A DNA stretch of 64,000 bases from Puffinus mauretanicus (Eukaryota; Chordata; Aves; Procellariiformes; Procellariidae), in NCBI GenBank assembly GCA_023333565.1, contig JAJKFH010004053.1:4712001-4776000 (forward strand), written 5' to 3'. Under the pieces are notes generated by a model. That model was given only the letters and a program-made list of their open reading frames with translations, was not told the DNA's origin and ran no database searches. Position numbers and translations under genes: made by a program. Shown piece after piece: positions 25,801 to 39,665 of the stretch (its first letter is position 1; each line of letters begins with the position of its first letter).

Positions 25801-27986
25801 GATGGAGCTGGATGGAAGGAATCTAAGTTGGAGTGTTTTCCCAGTTTTAAAGGAGAAACCAATGCCTGGCTACTTGGAGGTGGGAGGCAACAGATATGGC
25901 AGGAAAATTGTCTTGGGGCCGTCACTGTGGCTGGGGGCAGAAGCGATAAGACTACAAAATTCTTGGAACTGTTAAAAAAGATCAAATTTGAAATAAGAGG
26001 TCTTCCTTTTTCTGTCCTCTCAAATTCCCTGTTTTACTTCATAATGCAAATTTTCTCGAGCACTGGATGAAGACAAACTTAATTCTTTTATTTCCTGACT
26101 CTTCAGCACTTGCTTTGCAACCTTAATGTTCTTTTAATGGTTGTTTTTGGATGTAGTATAATTATATATAACATAAGCTACAGTTAGACACCGATCAGTG
26201 GCATTTATCATACACCTTCACTCTTTCATCCACACATTGTCCACTAATTCATATCACCCTGGGCCACACATAACAGCTTCAAACAACTCTTCTAAAAAAT
26301 CAAGGCAAAATGCCTACGTCTTGCTCTTTCTGCACATGTGTTTGTATGTATAAAATGCAGTAGCAACTGCCTCTGAGAACAAAGGGAGTAAGATACTGAG
26401 TGGGGGGTGGGGGAAGAGTTCCCAAAAGTCAGGACGCGGTATTTCCTCAACTGTTATATAATATTTATATTACAGCAGTGCCAAGAGGCTCCAGTCAAGA
26501 TCAGAGCTATCTGATTATATGAACTTCACAGAAACATACTAAGGCACAACCCCTGCCCCAAGGAGAAGATAATCTAAAAGGAAAAAAAATACAGAATTCA
26601 CGAATATGAGGAAGGGTGCATGTGTGAGTGGAGCTGATGAGAGGGAGGGACGGCCATCTTAGAGCTGAAGCTGCACGTCTCTCGCAGTTGTAATGGGCTG
26701 GTTATCCATAAAGCATCTAAGGCAAGGTCCCTTCTGTAAGCAGAATGATTAGCCCCACAGGGAATTCCCACAGTAAGTGGTTATTCATGAAGAAAGGTGC
26801 TTGAAGAGAGGGGATGAATGCTTATCGGTTTCAAGAAAAAGGTCTTTGGAAGAAGACTAATAGATTTGAAGATCAGCCCTGGATTTTGATGATAAAGGAG
26901 GGAGTTTTTATCCATTTGTTTTCTCCTGGATCATGTCTTGGAGCTAAAAGCTGAGGAGCCACTATGGACACTGATAGAGTTAACAGAGGGAAATTACTGA
27001 ACTCTCTACTTAGTCAAGAAGATACTCTGTTTCATGAAAATGATTTCCCTGCTGCCTTACCACACTGACTTAGTCAAGTCTTCACACCAGCTCTTATTCT
27101 CTGAATTTAGTGACAGTCCTTGTGGTTCTGTCCTTTCTGGCTGGACTGACTGCCCATCATCTCAGCTTCATGGAGGCCATGCTAGAAAACTGCCAGGCAC
27201 CGCACACAGGGCTCTGAGCAGACGGTGCCTGAGTTACCTCTACAGCAACCCTGAGTGAGGGGAAAATCTGCCCATTCCCAAGTGCCAGGATTATTGCTTG
27301 AGCCCTCTGACTCAGGGGACTTTCCATTGAACTAGAAGCTTTTCTGGAGAGGAAAGGTTGCTAGAGCGCTGACCTCCCCTACTCCGCTGGTGGGATCTGA
27401 GGAAAAATTGGAGGTATGGGTGGAAAAAGTTCTCATAAAAGTGGGAATAATTGTATATGGGACATTGTATCTGCTTGCACTGAAGAGCTCTGTGGCAGGA
27501 AAGGAGACTGCTGTTCCTTGGAAAAGCCTCTCTGCCAAGAAGCAGGGCTGACCCATGCCCCAATCCTTCTACTGCTGCTGCCAGCAGCAGCAGCGAGCCT
27601 CATTTTCCAATTTGGTTGCCTGGGCAAAGTAGGCAGAAGATAATATCTATAGTCTTGCCCTCCATCATCCCCTATCTTGCCAGAAAGTCTGCTGACCTAG
27701 ACACCTCCCACTCTGTCCCACTCCTAAAATCAACTGTGTGGTTATGTTTTTTAGTGCATCGATGTGTATTTTGATAGTCCCTAAAGGCAATGCTCATGGT
27801 GCAGGGGCATACTAATCCAGACACTGGTTAAATCTGTAATAAAAGTATACATTTTATGCTGAGGAGTTATAAGTAAAGCAAGTTTCAAGTCCCAACTGGC
27901 CTTCAAGAAGAGTTGCGTAAAAAGCTGCAGATATCCATGGAGCAGCTGAACATCAGCTTGGTCTTTCCGTGGCAAACGCAGACACT

Positions 27987-27998
27987 AAATGCAGCAAA
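27987..27998. repeat. 12-bp direct repeat at 5' end of the CR1
   Basis: AAATGCAGCAAA; an identical copy begins at the CR1 3' end (28228-28239). The last bases could also be read as CR1 body, so part of the match may be microhomology. Confidence 0.75.
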
Positions 27999-28227
27999 GG
28001 GAGGTTTAGATTGGACACTAGGAAAAATTTCTTTACTGAAAAAGTGGTCAAGCCTTGGAACAGGCTGCCCAGGGAAGTGGTTGAGTCAGCATCCCTGGAA
28101 GTATTTAAAAGACGTGTAGATGAGGCGCTTAGGGACATGGTTTAGTGGGCATGGTGGTGTTGGGTTGACGAGTGGACTCAATGATCTTAGAGGCCTTTTC
28201 CAACCTTAATGATTCTATGATTCTATG
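27999..28227 (+). mobile_element. 5'-truncated CR1 LINE, 3' end
   Basis: The sequence runs from GGGAGGTTTAGATTGGACAC through the hallmark GGAACAGGCTGCCCAGGGAA and CATCCCTGGAAGTATTTAAA to CCTTTTCCAACCTTAATGAT, and closes with the CR1 terminal octamer repeat GATTCTATGATTCTATG. That is the 3' untranslated end of a chicken-repeat-1 LINE. Only about 230 bp of a roughly 4.5-kb element is present, which is usual because CR1 copies are heavily 5'-truncated; no ORF2 reverse transcriptase remains. Divergence looks moderate, making this the youngest LINE copy in the window. The subfamily was not assigned. Perfect 12-bp direct repeats lie at its two ends. Confidence 0.95.
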
Positions 28228-28239
28228 AAATGCAGCAAA
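28228..28239. repeat. 12-bp direct repeat at 3' end of the CR1
   Basis: AAATGCAGCAAA directly follows the ATTCTATG repeats and is identical to 27987-27998, as a target-site duplication would be. Confidence 0.75.
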
Positions 28240-31200
28240 TGCTCTTGGCAAGTGCTGTGCAGTGGTGCAAGGTCTCCCTGTCAGGGTTTGCAGAGGAATG
28301 TGACACACTACACAGTGCTCACGGGAGGGCTTTAGCCCTCTAGGCCCTCCAAAAACCCTGTCTGTGAAAATCTCCCCCTGAAAGCAACATGGTGGAACAG
28401 AAGCACAGAGAAGGCTATGGCATTGGGGCATTAGGCTGAACTGAAAGCCTTTACCAGGTTAATTTATCCATAATGCCTGTTGATAAAGTGAGTAAGTACG
28501 CAGGCAGGTGTTTTCCTAGCTATGGAAATGAAAGACTGGCCAGATGAATTTGGTGGGAGCTGGGCTGGAGAGCTTGTAGCTGCCCCTCACTTATTTTGAA
28601 GAGATCTCCAAACTACCATGTGCTTTAGGGTGGGAACCAGTGAAGAAGTGGGCCTGAGGAGGCTTGATTTTGTTGAAGGCTGCATAATTCTCCAGTTAGT
28701 GGCATTTAGGGGCCATGGCCACAATTGTAGCCTGTGTTGACAGGGATGATACACTGCAGGGACTAAAAAGAAACCTTTTGAACCTCGGTTGGTGGCTATT
28801 TGCCACACACTTCATCTGTAATTGTCTCTAATCCTGGCCACTTTCCCTGTCTGTTGGTGAAACACATTCACATTCATCCTAAACAAATAGAAATATGAAA
28901 GCAGATCTGGTGTTGCAAGCATTAGATGCACAAGCAAAAAACAGAAATTACAAGCAAGCAATAACAAGGCGTCAGAAATTGTATGTGTATCCTTTTGAAA
29001 TAGAGAATGACAAAATAAATTAATTCAAGGGAGAAGTCATTGCTATTAATAAGCTGTCAATTCATGAAATGAATGCAGCAGAACAAAAAGGTTATCTCTA
29101 TAGTCAGTGCTGTGACCCTGATGTCCTTAGGGCGCAATGGATCAGAAAGATTTTTTTTTCCCAAATGTTATAACCATTCAGAAATAAAGGTATGGTCAGA
29201 ACGAACAATTTTACAGTACTGCAAGAACGTATAACTGATTATTAATACTAAGGTAGGATAACATTTTGCTCCTAAAGCTATTTTATAATTGTGTGGTGTC
29301 TCTTATTTTATGGCATAACCATGGTGTATAATAACTAGCTCTGATTCAGTACTTTAATCACTTGATCATACAAAGCATTTGATTTCGTGAAGTAATCACA
29401 GGTGGAATTTTCTTGTGCCTCTCACTCCATTGTCTGACTAATCTAATGCAAGGCGTGGTATGGCCAAACTTGCTCTCTAACTTCAGACAGTTTGGGCTAC
29501 TCATGTAAAAGAAGTTTGCAGGGCGGAAGACTAAAACGTAACCAAACAGGAATCTCATTGGAAGAAACAAGGGCACTTTTGGCTCAAAGGGCACATATTC
29601 TACGAGGCTGGACTCCAGAGTGCATTTGCACTGCATGATGTGCTCATCTGTAGATAGCAACATGCACTACATCTTACAGCGTATCAGAGGCACCAACCAG
29701 TAACAATTTCTGTGACCTTTCCTGAAGGAGAGGGACAAGCTGTCTCACCGTAATTGTGCTTCAAAGTCAACACAACTGTTGGCATCCTGACCCTTCATCT
29801 GTCTCCTCCTCAAACATCCAGCATTTCTATGTATAATGTGATCTTAATAAAAGGAAAAGGAAAATGATGAAAGACTATGCTTTTTCCCCTGTCTATTTAC
29901 AAGTATCATTGAACATCACAATTATATCAGCTCCATAAAAACTGTCATTAAAAATAAGACACGTATGGCAAGTATTACACATACTTCCACCTACTTCATT
30001 GTTAAATCAATTACTCTTAAGTGTATAAATACATATCTGACCAAAATAAATAAATAATCACAATGAGGACTTACAGCAGAGTTGTCTAAGACCCATGAGA
30101 AAAAATACACCATACCATGTTAAATCCCAAGAGGAGTTTAAAGGTCAAGTTTTTCTTCCGCTAAGTAGCTCAGTACATGTCTATAAAGCCACGAAAGAGA
30201 GAATATCGAGAAAACCAAGAATCTGCATATTCTGCGTGGAGTAGAGTGGCCAGCAGCTCCACACTGGGTGAACTTTTGCTTTGGTTACAGATGAACGACC
30301 TATTCCTAAGGAACTATCTTAGACACGTTTCCACAGCCTGCTGTCCCTGCTCAGTACTAATGTCAGTGGGAGCTAGATGTGCGCAGCATCCACCAAACCA
30401 CAATGCAGTGAATTTCTTAGTTGTTCTGGGACTATTCCCAATGAAAATTCCAAACTAAATGCTAAAAATGAACTTATGGAGCAAAATGAAAAGTGAAATT
30501 ACAGTGGAGCATGTGCCCAGCAGCTCCAAGAAGGTAGTCACTGGTTGTTCAGTCCTGGAGACCTTGTATTATCTTTTTGTCCTGGTGATAATTCATTTTG
30601 TCTATCCATCGCCTCATACACTGGAAATGGAAAAATACAGGGGCTTTGGTTCAGGTCCTAGAAAACTCTCATTTTTCTCTGTTCCCTTTCCAGGGCAGAG
30701 CCAATGTATTGGCGGGCTTGATTTTAGATGGAAGAAACTTGGAATATTTTACATTTGTTGAGTTGCTTTGCCTCTTTTCTTCTTTAAATAAGTGTTGCCT
30801 GATTTCTAAGATGGAAAGTTTGTGAGAAGTATTATAAATTGATATGCCTAATAGGACTGATCAACTACACATTCCCTGGTATTAACAAAGATGGAAGCTT
30901 GCACCAAGTATCCTCCTACTGTCAAAGCACACCTGTGAAAGAAACCAATAGACAAAACCATCAATTCATGCTACAAATGAAATGTTGCTACAATGAAAAT
31001 ACACGTGAAAGAAAAAATTCTGCAAAGAGCTCGTCTCTGATTTATCTGTCTTGCAGTCTGTGTCTGCTTATGTCTCTCCTTGTGTTGACATTTTCCTCAC
31101 TGAGCAGCAGTCCTTACCCGTGTGCCAGTCTGCCGGGTATACCGGCTCTCCAGGGGCATGGATGGATTTCTGCTCAATGTTGTCAGTCCCCTGAATTTCT

Positions 31201-34200
31201 CTGTTCCCAAGCGTGCCAGCTTGTGACTCCTGACATCACTAGAAAAAACAGCACTGGAAAAAGACACAGCTGAGGCTTTTCAGTTGCGTTAAGGTCCTGG
31301 ATCTCTCCAGAGGTTAGTATCATACTTAGTATCCTAAGTATCATTAGGAATAAAGCCAATGGCGCTATGCATTTGTAAACCAGGTGAGAGAAGAGAATCA
31401 AGGCCTCCAAATATAATCCGCTCTCTCACTCCCCCAAAATGAACAGGGTGAAAGAAAGCCTGGTTCAGAACAAAACGCAAACGGTCTCATGAAGGCAGAA
31501 CAAAGCCCATTCCAGTTGGGGGGAGCTGGTGGCTGCCAAGGGCTGGGGGGGAGTGAGACAGGCCTGCAATGAAGAATATTGTAATTCCTCTTTTCCGCGT
31601 GCCTGATTGATGGAACTACAACAATAGAAACAAAAGATGGCTTGGATGGGCAGCAAGGTAGCAGAGGCAGGCTGACACACCTTGATACCAGACTTGCACA
31701 GCTGCACATATGCCACTGCTGATCCATCAGCCCAGCATGCTGCTCACGACGACTGATCAATCTACACTTGCCATTGCTTGATGTTAGCAGCAGCAGATAG
31801 TAAGGGAGAGAAATATTCATAATATACTGGAGGGTATGTTTTTGTTTCCCTTTTAGTGGTTTTTTTTCCCCCTCACAGAAGAGCCCTATGGTTTATAACA
31901 GTGCAAATATACCTCCACTGGCTCCAGGGACCATGTCTTTTACTTAAGTAAAACCCTCCTGGGGTTTACCCCTCCCTCCTAAAACCTGGGACATTTGTGT
32001 CTTCTCCACTCTACTAAATGCTATGCTTTTCAGTGAGAGGTTGGGGAAACGAATGAGGAAGGAAAGGCAAAGTGAGCACTGGTGCAGATACTGACTGTTA
32101 TAATCAGGAGTCGCTTCAAACGAAAAGGAAGAATGGCCAAAGGTTGATACAGAGGAGCTGCTGCAAAAGGATGAGCCTGCCTACTTTCCAAGAAGAGTTT
32201 TGAGCAAATGATTTGTATTGAAAAAACATTCTTCAAAATAATTTGTAGAGTCTAGACCATAACTGTCACATGAGAGAGACTGAAATTTTCAGATCAATAG
32301 AGGAGTTTGCAGCAACCCTTATTATTAGTATTTATATTAATTACTGCTGGAGTCCACAGACTCAGCACTCACTCAGTAAAGACCTTCCTCAAATCATTAT
32401 TAGACTCTTGGCCCACTACTTCTCTACTCTAGATATGCTATTGGTATCAAGCAAAACAAATGTCTGTAAGACCAAGCAATCAAAGTAGAAAATGCTTAAA
32501 AGCTCTGTATTGCTGTTTGTGCTTGCTGATTATTTGGATGTAGCTTTGTACTGAGAACTCAGTAGTATTCTTAATATTAAAATATCTTAGAAGGATAGCT
32601 TAAAATTTGACACAAAGGAAAAATAAGGAAAAACCTGACGCTCTAAAATGCACCAACTGCCCATTCATATAGATGGGAATTTTGTGCTGACTGCAAGGAT
32701 AACCTATGCCTGTTATAAATCTGCAAGTTTTATTTCATTTTGCACATGTATTTAATCCATCTGTAAATTGTTCGTTGGATAGCACAGGACAATGCTCTCT
32801 TGGGAACTGTAAGGTATGTGTATTCAACAGTGGAGAATAAACACAAGATTTTATTACAAAATGCCACTGCTACTCCTGGCATGAGTAATTTGTGCACCTG
32901 CATTTTTAAAATGTTTCAAAGTTTTTCCCCTTTGTGAATTCAGCGGCAACACACATTATCTTCCAGGCTGACACAACACAGTATTTGCAGACTGGGTCAC
33001 GTCAGCCCTTGTTATCCAGAAGCCACTGTTTTCTGAGCAAATAGCAACTGAAAATGACAATGGTTCGCTCCAGACAGGGGAGAATAAGACAGTGTTTCCT
33101 TACGGCCTAGTAATGCGTGTCTGCAAGATGAGCAGGAGACGTATGTGGGGGCTCAAATCCAAATTCAGAGTGGGGTTTTGGAGAGGACAGAGGAAACGTG
33201 GAAGGGATTGAATGTATCAGGACGGCACTTCCTCCAACAGTTTGTCCCACATTCGAGCATATTCCTCCTTGCAACATGCCTGGATCTGCAAGCCTGGGGA
33301 ATGAGAGACTGGGTCTGGAGATTGAAATACACTCGCTGGCGTAGCACTGCACAGCCAAAGTGTTGGGCCAGCCATAGATGTCATTAAATGTAGAGTCCCG
33401 AATAATTACTACTGTGCTTGAAATACACTGTCACCTTCCGGAAGGCTGGGTACCCATGGGACCTTGACTGGCTGATGGAGGTTTGGAGCAGGTAGGGGAA
33501 TTAGGACATTTTAGTTAGTTTAGGCTTAGTAATTTAATTTTTAATAGTTATTCTGCAGGTGTCTAAAGTCAGCTCTGTATATACAATTTTTAAGTAAAAA
33601 TTTCCCTTGTGTTCCCTGTAATCTCTCTGAAATGTTCCTTGATTCTCTCAGAACTCTCTCATTCAAATATATAAAGTGCGTAATTCCAAGCGATCTTATG
33701 TATTTGTACATCTTAAACTCATATTATCTTCTTAAAGTCCTATACCACGCAATTCCCCCATTTGCAATGGATCTTAGGCAAAAAGAGATTGAGATCTCAT
33801 GTTGTACCAGTTTGATCATCAGAGACTATCTCCAAAGGCAGTCACAAGCAGGTGAGTTTGCAGCATGTTTATTTAACTGATATTGCAAGTGCTGATGGAG
33901 AGATGGTGCTGATGAAATTGCCTTGGATGAAGTTTTATTTTCTTAATTTGTCAAGGGTTGAAGAGGCAAAACAGCACAACCAGCTTGCAGTTTCCAAGAT
34001 CTCCATGGCATATACACATTCAGAGATTTGAGATTTGAATAGTTGTGTGCAAGAGCCTCCAGCTCCATGGAGATGCACTTGACATTTCAAATGGTGCAAA
34101 TCTGTGGAGCTGGGAATGCCCAGTTCTGCCCGCAAGAGGGCAAACACGGCAGGAAATCAGACACCTTTCCCATCAGGACTAAGTGTCTGCCTCCCACCCT

Positions 34201-34684
34201 TCATTTATATCTGACCACTGTGCACAAAACATGTTCAGGTCTGTATTTACCACCAGTCCCCACAAAAAATTGGTGGTCCCCTTCTCCTTCAAGCCTTATT
34301 GCAGATTAGGATCATAAATGTGGAGCCTCATTCTTTTCCCTCTTTTGTCATGAAGAGCTGGAATGAATATTATCAAGGCATGAGGAGGGAGGGGAATCAG
34401 AGAAATGGGAAATCACTGAGCAGAGCCTCAATACCAGGCTGCTGTTTCCTCTAAACCCACTTTCAGGGCCATCTAAGTTGCCATTGGAAAGGTCTAGGGA
34501 GAGGATGCTATTGGGACACTACCTTTAGCGTGTAACTGGGTACCACCTCTTTACTGGAAACCCTCCTAGAACCAGGGCAAACACAGCTCCTCTGCTCCTG
34601 TCAGGTACCAGCCCAAAGCTGATCAACAACCCTACAAAAGGAACCTTTCTCAGGCGTTTTTATCCCCTAATTAACACCTTTTAG

Positions 34685-34710
34685 ATGTGTGTGTGTGTGC
34701 ATGTGTGTAT
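34685..34710 (+). repeat. (TG)n microsatellite
   Basis: TGTGTGTGTGTGTGCATGTG with a single CA interruption; likely polymorphic. Confidence 0.85.
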
Positions 34711-35610
34711 CACAAGCAGCAAAGAAAAGACTGAGCAAGGGGGTGGTCCCCTACGGGGATGGCGTGGGGACAGTAGAGGTAGGAATGCAACCAAACCTGT
34801 GCTGAGGACAGCAGGAACCTCAGTCATTCTGCAGGTCCGTATTCAGGTTTCCACTTAGACATCAGTTACCTCCTCCGCTAGCTACGAAACCCATTAATAA
34901 AAAAAAAGAAATTTAGGTGTATATAGAGCGATTAAAAGACTTCTGGAGAAGGGAGCAAACAGGCAGGACTGCAGGAAAAAGAGGTGGACTGGGCTCTGGT
35001 GGAAAACCCAAGAGTGAGCGGTGGTGTGTCTTCTGTTTGTTGGCAGAAGGAAATAGAAAGCAGGGAGAGGTTAGAAAAGGAAATGGGGTGAGGAGGGAGG
35101 CTGCATTTCTTGCAGCGTTCATACAGCAGTCCCAGCTGGTGGGGCAGCAACATTTTCAAACACACTCCAGGGTGGAAAGGTGATGCAGGACATATCAAGC
35201 TGGTTGGGCCAGGAAAGCTCCCCCCACTGCTTTGGTCCCAGCTACCCTGACTCTTGCTAAGGAGTGGTTATAACCAGAAACACCAGGCTATAAGATTTGG
35301 ACATGATGGAAAGAAAAAGCAAAATCAGGGAAATGGTTGAGAACGGAAATAGCTGGGTCAATAAACCAGCTTGAGGAAGATGTTTACAAACCAAGTCATG
35401 CAAATAAAGAAGATTTCCCACATCCTTCCACAGCACTGACAGCTGAGAAAATCTCGTTTTGGCCAATAAGAGGGAAGGGGCCAACCCTACTATGCATTTT
35501 CTCGGACAATGCAAAGAACCCAACTCAGACAGCATAGCAAAACTGTGACAAGAAATAACCATTGATAAAACAGAGGCATGCTGAGCAAAAGTAATTTTCA
35601 GTGTCTGTAA

Positions 35611-35674
35611 AGTAAAGAAAAATGGAAAACAGAGAAAGAGAGAGAGAGAAGTAAAGAAGAGAAATGAAAGAAGA
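35611..35674 (+). repeat. GA-rich tract
   Basis: Purine-rich sequence with a pure (AG)n core at about 35632-35650. Confidence 0.8.
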
Positions 35675-36420
35675 GTCCCTCCAGACGAGACTGAAGCCTA
35701 ACTCCAGTCTTTAAACATCTGACTGGAAAGTTTGACTTGTCTGCACTTTGAAGTTCAGAAACACAAATATAACTTAATTTTGTGTGAAATTTCAGAAATA
35801 CAGCCAACCAACAAAACCAGCAAGACACACTTTGCCTGGCCAAGCATAGTTTGCACAGGACCATATTTGCCATCCTACCCAAAGAGTACCTCACATCACT
35901 AACACCTCCCTCCGTGGTGGGCTGCTCTCGGAGCACTCGTGTGGGGAGCAAAGGCTGCCAAGGATGCTGCTTAGAAACGATACTCCCAGAGAATCAGTCC
36001 TGACAAATTCACAGACTAGGGAAGTGTGTTAAGTAATTTCAAATAAATATGTTTAAAGACAGTGCAATCTGCCCTCAGATATTCCACAAGCAGAAAAGTA
36101 GGCTAAATTCATCAGATTAATTATTCATTGCAAATTCTCTCAGCTCTGTCATTGAGGTCAACAGCAAAAGTGCGACTGAGTACAATGGGATGAGATCTCC
36201 AAAAGTGGATAACACTCCTTTACTCCGCAAATATGAGCAGCTTTGCTAGTTTCTCAGGGACAGGCAGAAGCAACCCAACAAGCAGAGGTACGTGCAAATA
36301 AGCAGTTTTGTTTCATAAAGATTCGCTTCTGTTTCAATCCATGTGGGACTGTATGTCCCATATTCTGCTCTGAGCTTTATGTTCAAACGAACCCAAATTC
36401 TCAACTCTCATCTCAGTTAA

Positions 36421-36492
36421 GATATATACATATATATGCATATATATATACACACACAAATAAATATATATATATGTATATATTTACACACA
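36421..36492 (+). repeat. TA/CA-rich microsatellite
   Basis: Alternating TATATA, CACACA and AAATAAATA segments. The alternating TA runs are weakly paired and self-complementary, and they explain the Ile/Tyr/His repeats of the frame crossing them. Confidence 0.9.
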
Positions 36493-37149
36493 TTTATCAT
36501 GTGGTTTTGCGTCAGAACTCTCCAAAATAATGATTTTGATGCAAAACCATAACCTAACTGACACTTTCAAAGACTTGTGACCTAATTGGTAAGCAAGGTC
36601 TGAACTTTCTGAATTTATAGCGAAACCCCAAAGTTAGTCAGTTTGGAAGGGGGAGGAGGACTGGTTGCATCGCAAACGCTTTACACAGCTGTTCAAATGA
36701 AAACACAGGACACTTGAGGCCTCGATCTCAAGAATCACCACGCTCTTTGTACTCCACAGAGGTCTTTCAGTCAGTACTGTACACCTGTATTTTTTAGACC
36801 CATCAATTATGTGTCTGAGCAATGTAATTATAACCTAAGCCATACCCTCTGATTAAATACATCAGCCTGAATTTGTGTTTATTTTAACTGCCTCTAGTTA
36901 TCCAGCCCAATCCAGCCTCCAGAACACATGAAAAGACTTTTCTAAAGAGTTCCTTCATTTTCCACTCCCCCCCATTTAAAATCAGACTGAATATTTTTAC
37001 TGGGGGAGGGAGGAGAAGAAAAATAAACAGAGGAGGAAATGTAATTGGAGGTGGCATGAAGAACATGGCCTCTCTGCTTCTCTCTACTGTTAAAGCCCTT
37101 GGGGGATTTAAAGGCCACAAATGATGTAGGTCGTCTTCTTGAACCACCG

Positions 37150-37290
37150 TGAACTTTATCTGCTTGGGTTTAGTATCACTAAATGTGTATTAATGTCAAA
37201 GATTGTTTGCGTGGATTATTTATAAGGCATTCACTTCAAATTAGTGCTGCTTAAAGTGTGTGAGTTTATAACTTGCCAACAGCAGATGCA
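37150..37290. promoter_or_regulatory. Enhancer-like block
   Basis: GTATTAATGTCAAAGATTGT includes a TCAAAG TCF/LEF-type core, followed by a forkhead-like TTGTTTGC, a TTTATAA HOX/CDX-type core and CAAATTAGTG. The stretch is free of repeats. The call rests only on motif density. Confidence 0.25.
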
Positions 37291-39469
37291 GTCTGCAGCA
37301 ACCGAAACAGCAAGCAGCTCCATAGACGTATATACAACAGCTGGATGCAGATCAATAATAGAAACATTAACCATGGTATTGTTTTAGAAGCAGTTCTTTA
37401 CTTTGGAGATATATTTTATTCCACGTTAATGGTACCTTAAGTAAAATGATAGAAGACATGTAAGGATGCATCTCAAAGTGGTGTACTGGGACTTGCATGC
37501 TCTCGCCCGCCTGTTACTAACGCGGCTTCTCCTTGTGCTGTACGTCTGCATGTCTCCCCTCCATCACCTGCCCCACCACAGGGAGGGCCTTGCTGTGAGT
37601 GTGAGTGGGCTGTTAGGCCACCTCCTCTAGTACCAGCTAGCCACCTTGCCATGCGGTGTGCACAGGTTTTAGTACAGGGCCCATGGCGGTTTATCCTATG
37701 TGCCAGTGAACCTGCACATTTCTGTACCAGAAGAAAGAGGAGTGAGCTGAACACTGCATGTCAGTGTCTCACAACAGCAACCGCGTGCAAGGCAGGGGCC
37801 CTGACATGACTCTCATTAATGACCTGGTAGACATCAAGCTCTTTGACTGAGCATATGGAAAAGTGAATTTTCAATCACCTTTACCTCACCTGACCATGCT
37901 CTCGAATGGGCCAGAAAGGTGTCCATTTGACTACCTGTAAGTCAATCAAGTAGAAGTCAGTTCCTTAGAGAAGTGATTACAGACACTAAAGGTCATAGTT
38001 CAGTTTTTCAATGAACATTAAATATGCCTTGACCCTGCCAAGGGTACAAACACACACAGATTGGGAATATATATAAATATATACAAGCTAAATATGCATC
38101 TAGCTTTCTCAGGTTTGACCTGAATCTTGTTTGACCAAGGCGCCAACTCAAGTCAATGAGTTTCAGACTGTTTTGCCCATGGCTTTGGGGAATATACCAA
38201 GAGGAAGACGGGAGAACTGTGCCCTGCTGGTCTCCACACTGTGGCTCTTTGGCACAGTCCGTGTGCGCAACCCAAAACCAGTGAATGACTTAAACGTTCT
38301 TCTTGCTCAGACAGATCATTAACGTGAACTTGGTCCAAATGTAAACTTGGTTTTCTATTGAGCATGTGGGATGGGTTTTGGCACTGAGGCCCATGATGCT
38401 GGAAGATCTGCATTGTCACCAACATCTGCCTAAGGAATATCTTTCCAGTCATCAGCAAATTAATCTAGCGAAAACAGTTATATTTAGTTATACAGTGATC
38501 GTTTTTGTTATAGTCAGGCTGCCTTTGTATAGCCAGACATGTTCAGCAGCATAAGATCCTCCAGTCTGACCACTGACTGACACAGCCATGAGAAAACTTC
38601 AAGGAACGGCCCCCTTTCAAGCACTAATTCATCAGTGATAAGCAATTAAATTGTCTTTGGAAGTGCTTGGTACTTCCCAGCAATGTTACTTTAGCAAGAG
38701 TCTATTGAAAACCAGCACTGGTGCCCCTTACATTAGCTTGGGAAGGCATCTTAGTCATATCTTTGAGTTTACTTCTGAAGACAGAACATTTTCAACATCT
38801 CGTTCCTATTTTCTCTCCCCCAATTACTTTCTGGTGCCTCCCAGTCGCGTTCTCTCCTAATGTCTCTTACTCCTCCTCTTCCCCTTCCTGCAGTTTCTCT
38901 GACACCTCACAGCATGCTGAGTCTTTCTCGGGCCCCTCACTGTGGTATCTGGGGGTTCTCCTCCTCTCCCTTTTAGTTACTTTTGCTTTCCTCCACCCTT
39001 TTTTACATCCTTTATTTTTCTCTCCAAGCTGTATCCCTCTCTTTCTCTTTCATTAGCCTTCTTATTTTGCTCTTGAGAATAACGTGGGTTTTCACTGAGA
39101 GTAAAAACAAGGCCTGACCACTTTCCCGAAGTATTTTGAGGTGCTGAGTGGGTGTTTGTTTGTTCCAGGGCTCACTTTCTTTGTTGGGATCTTGAGGATT
39201 ATCTGGCATGAGTAGCTCCTCCTTTTGCTCCGTAGCTGCTTGCAGCCATCTGCAGACCTTCCTCCCAGCACAGGCATCCACACTTGTTGTAAGCTGTATT
39301 TATTTAGGGCCATAGACTGTGCTAATGGCCTGAACCGGCAAAATTCAGAGTTCTCCCTCAAAGATCCTGAGTGCCCATCCCCGCACATGATTTCCTGGGC
39401 AGATGTGGACTCTTTGCACCTCCAAGGAGCTAATCAGGACCTTGCAGGATGGCACTTCCTGCAGTAGGC

Positions 39470-39665
39470 ATTGCTACATTAAGCAATTAATAAAGATGAT
39501 TACAGCTCAGAGCTAAATATGGTATATTACAGTGTTGTACTTCACTTATATTACCCTCATGGCAAATGAGTCAGAGAGACACTGCCATGTATTTTTGAGG
39601 AGTGACTCTTTATGCTAATTAATGATATCAATATGCACATGGTGATGCTGGTATAATTAGCACAG
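39470..39665. promoter_or_regulatory. Enhancer-like AT-rich block
   Basis: The block has CAATTAA, an exact AP-1 site TGAGTCA (39567-39573), an octamer-like ATGCTAAT (39613-39620) running into TAATTAATGAT, and a CACATG E-box. Repeats and open frames are absent. This site density and texture resemble conserved developmental enhancers; conservation itself cannot be tested here. Confidence 0.3.

Larger units (their letters stand above)
16868..27986. other. No gene seen; mostly unique sequence
   Basis: Contains the CpG patch at 18.1-18.3 kb, a palindromic motif at 20.03 kb and a TG tract at 22.85 kb. Open frames reach 142 codons (22069-22497, plus), and the competing frames on opposite strands, none with a domain, point to chance. 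AT-rich pockets lie near 20.94-21.0 kb and 26.15-26.18 kb. Confidence 0.6.
28240..39469. other. No gene seen; unique sequence with microsatellites
   Basis: Simple repeats at 34.69, 35.61 and 36.42 kb and an enhancer-like block at 37.15 kb are the only structure. The longest frames (30839-31273 plus, 144 codons; 31398-31820 minus, 140 codons) are Ser/Leu/Cys/Pro-rich and unrecognised. Confidence 0.6.

Noticed and set aside
36421..36492. Alternating TA/CA tract considered as an origin or attachment-like site
   Set aside because: It is an ordinary dinucleotide microsatellite of a vertebrate genome with no associated elements.
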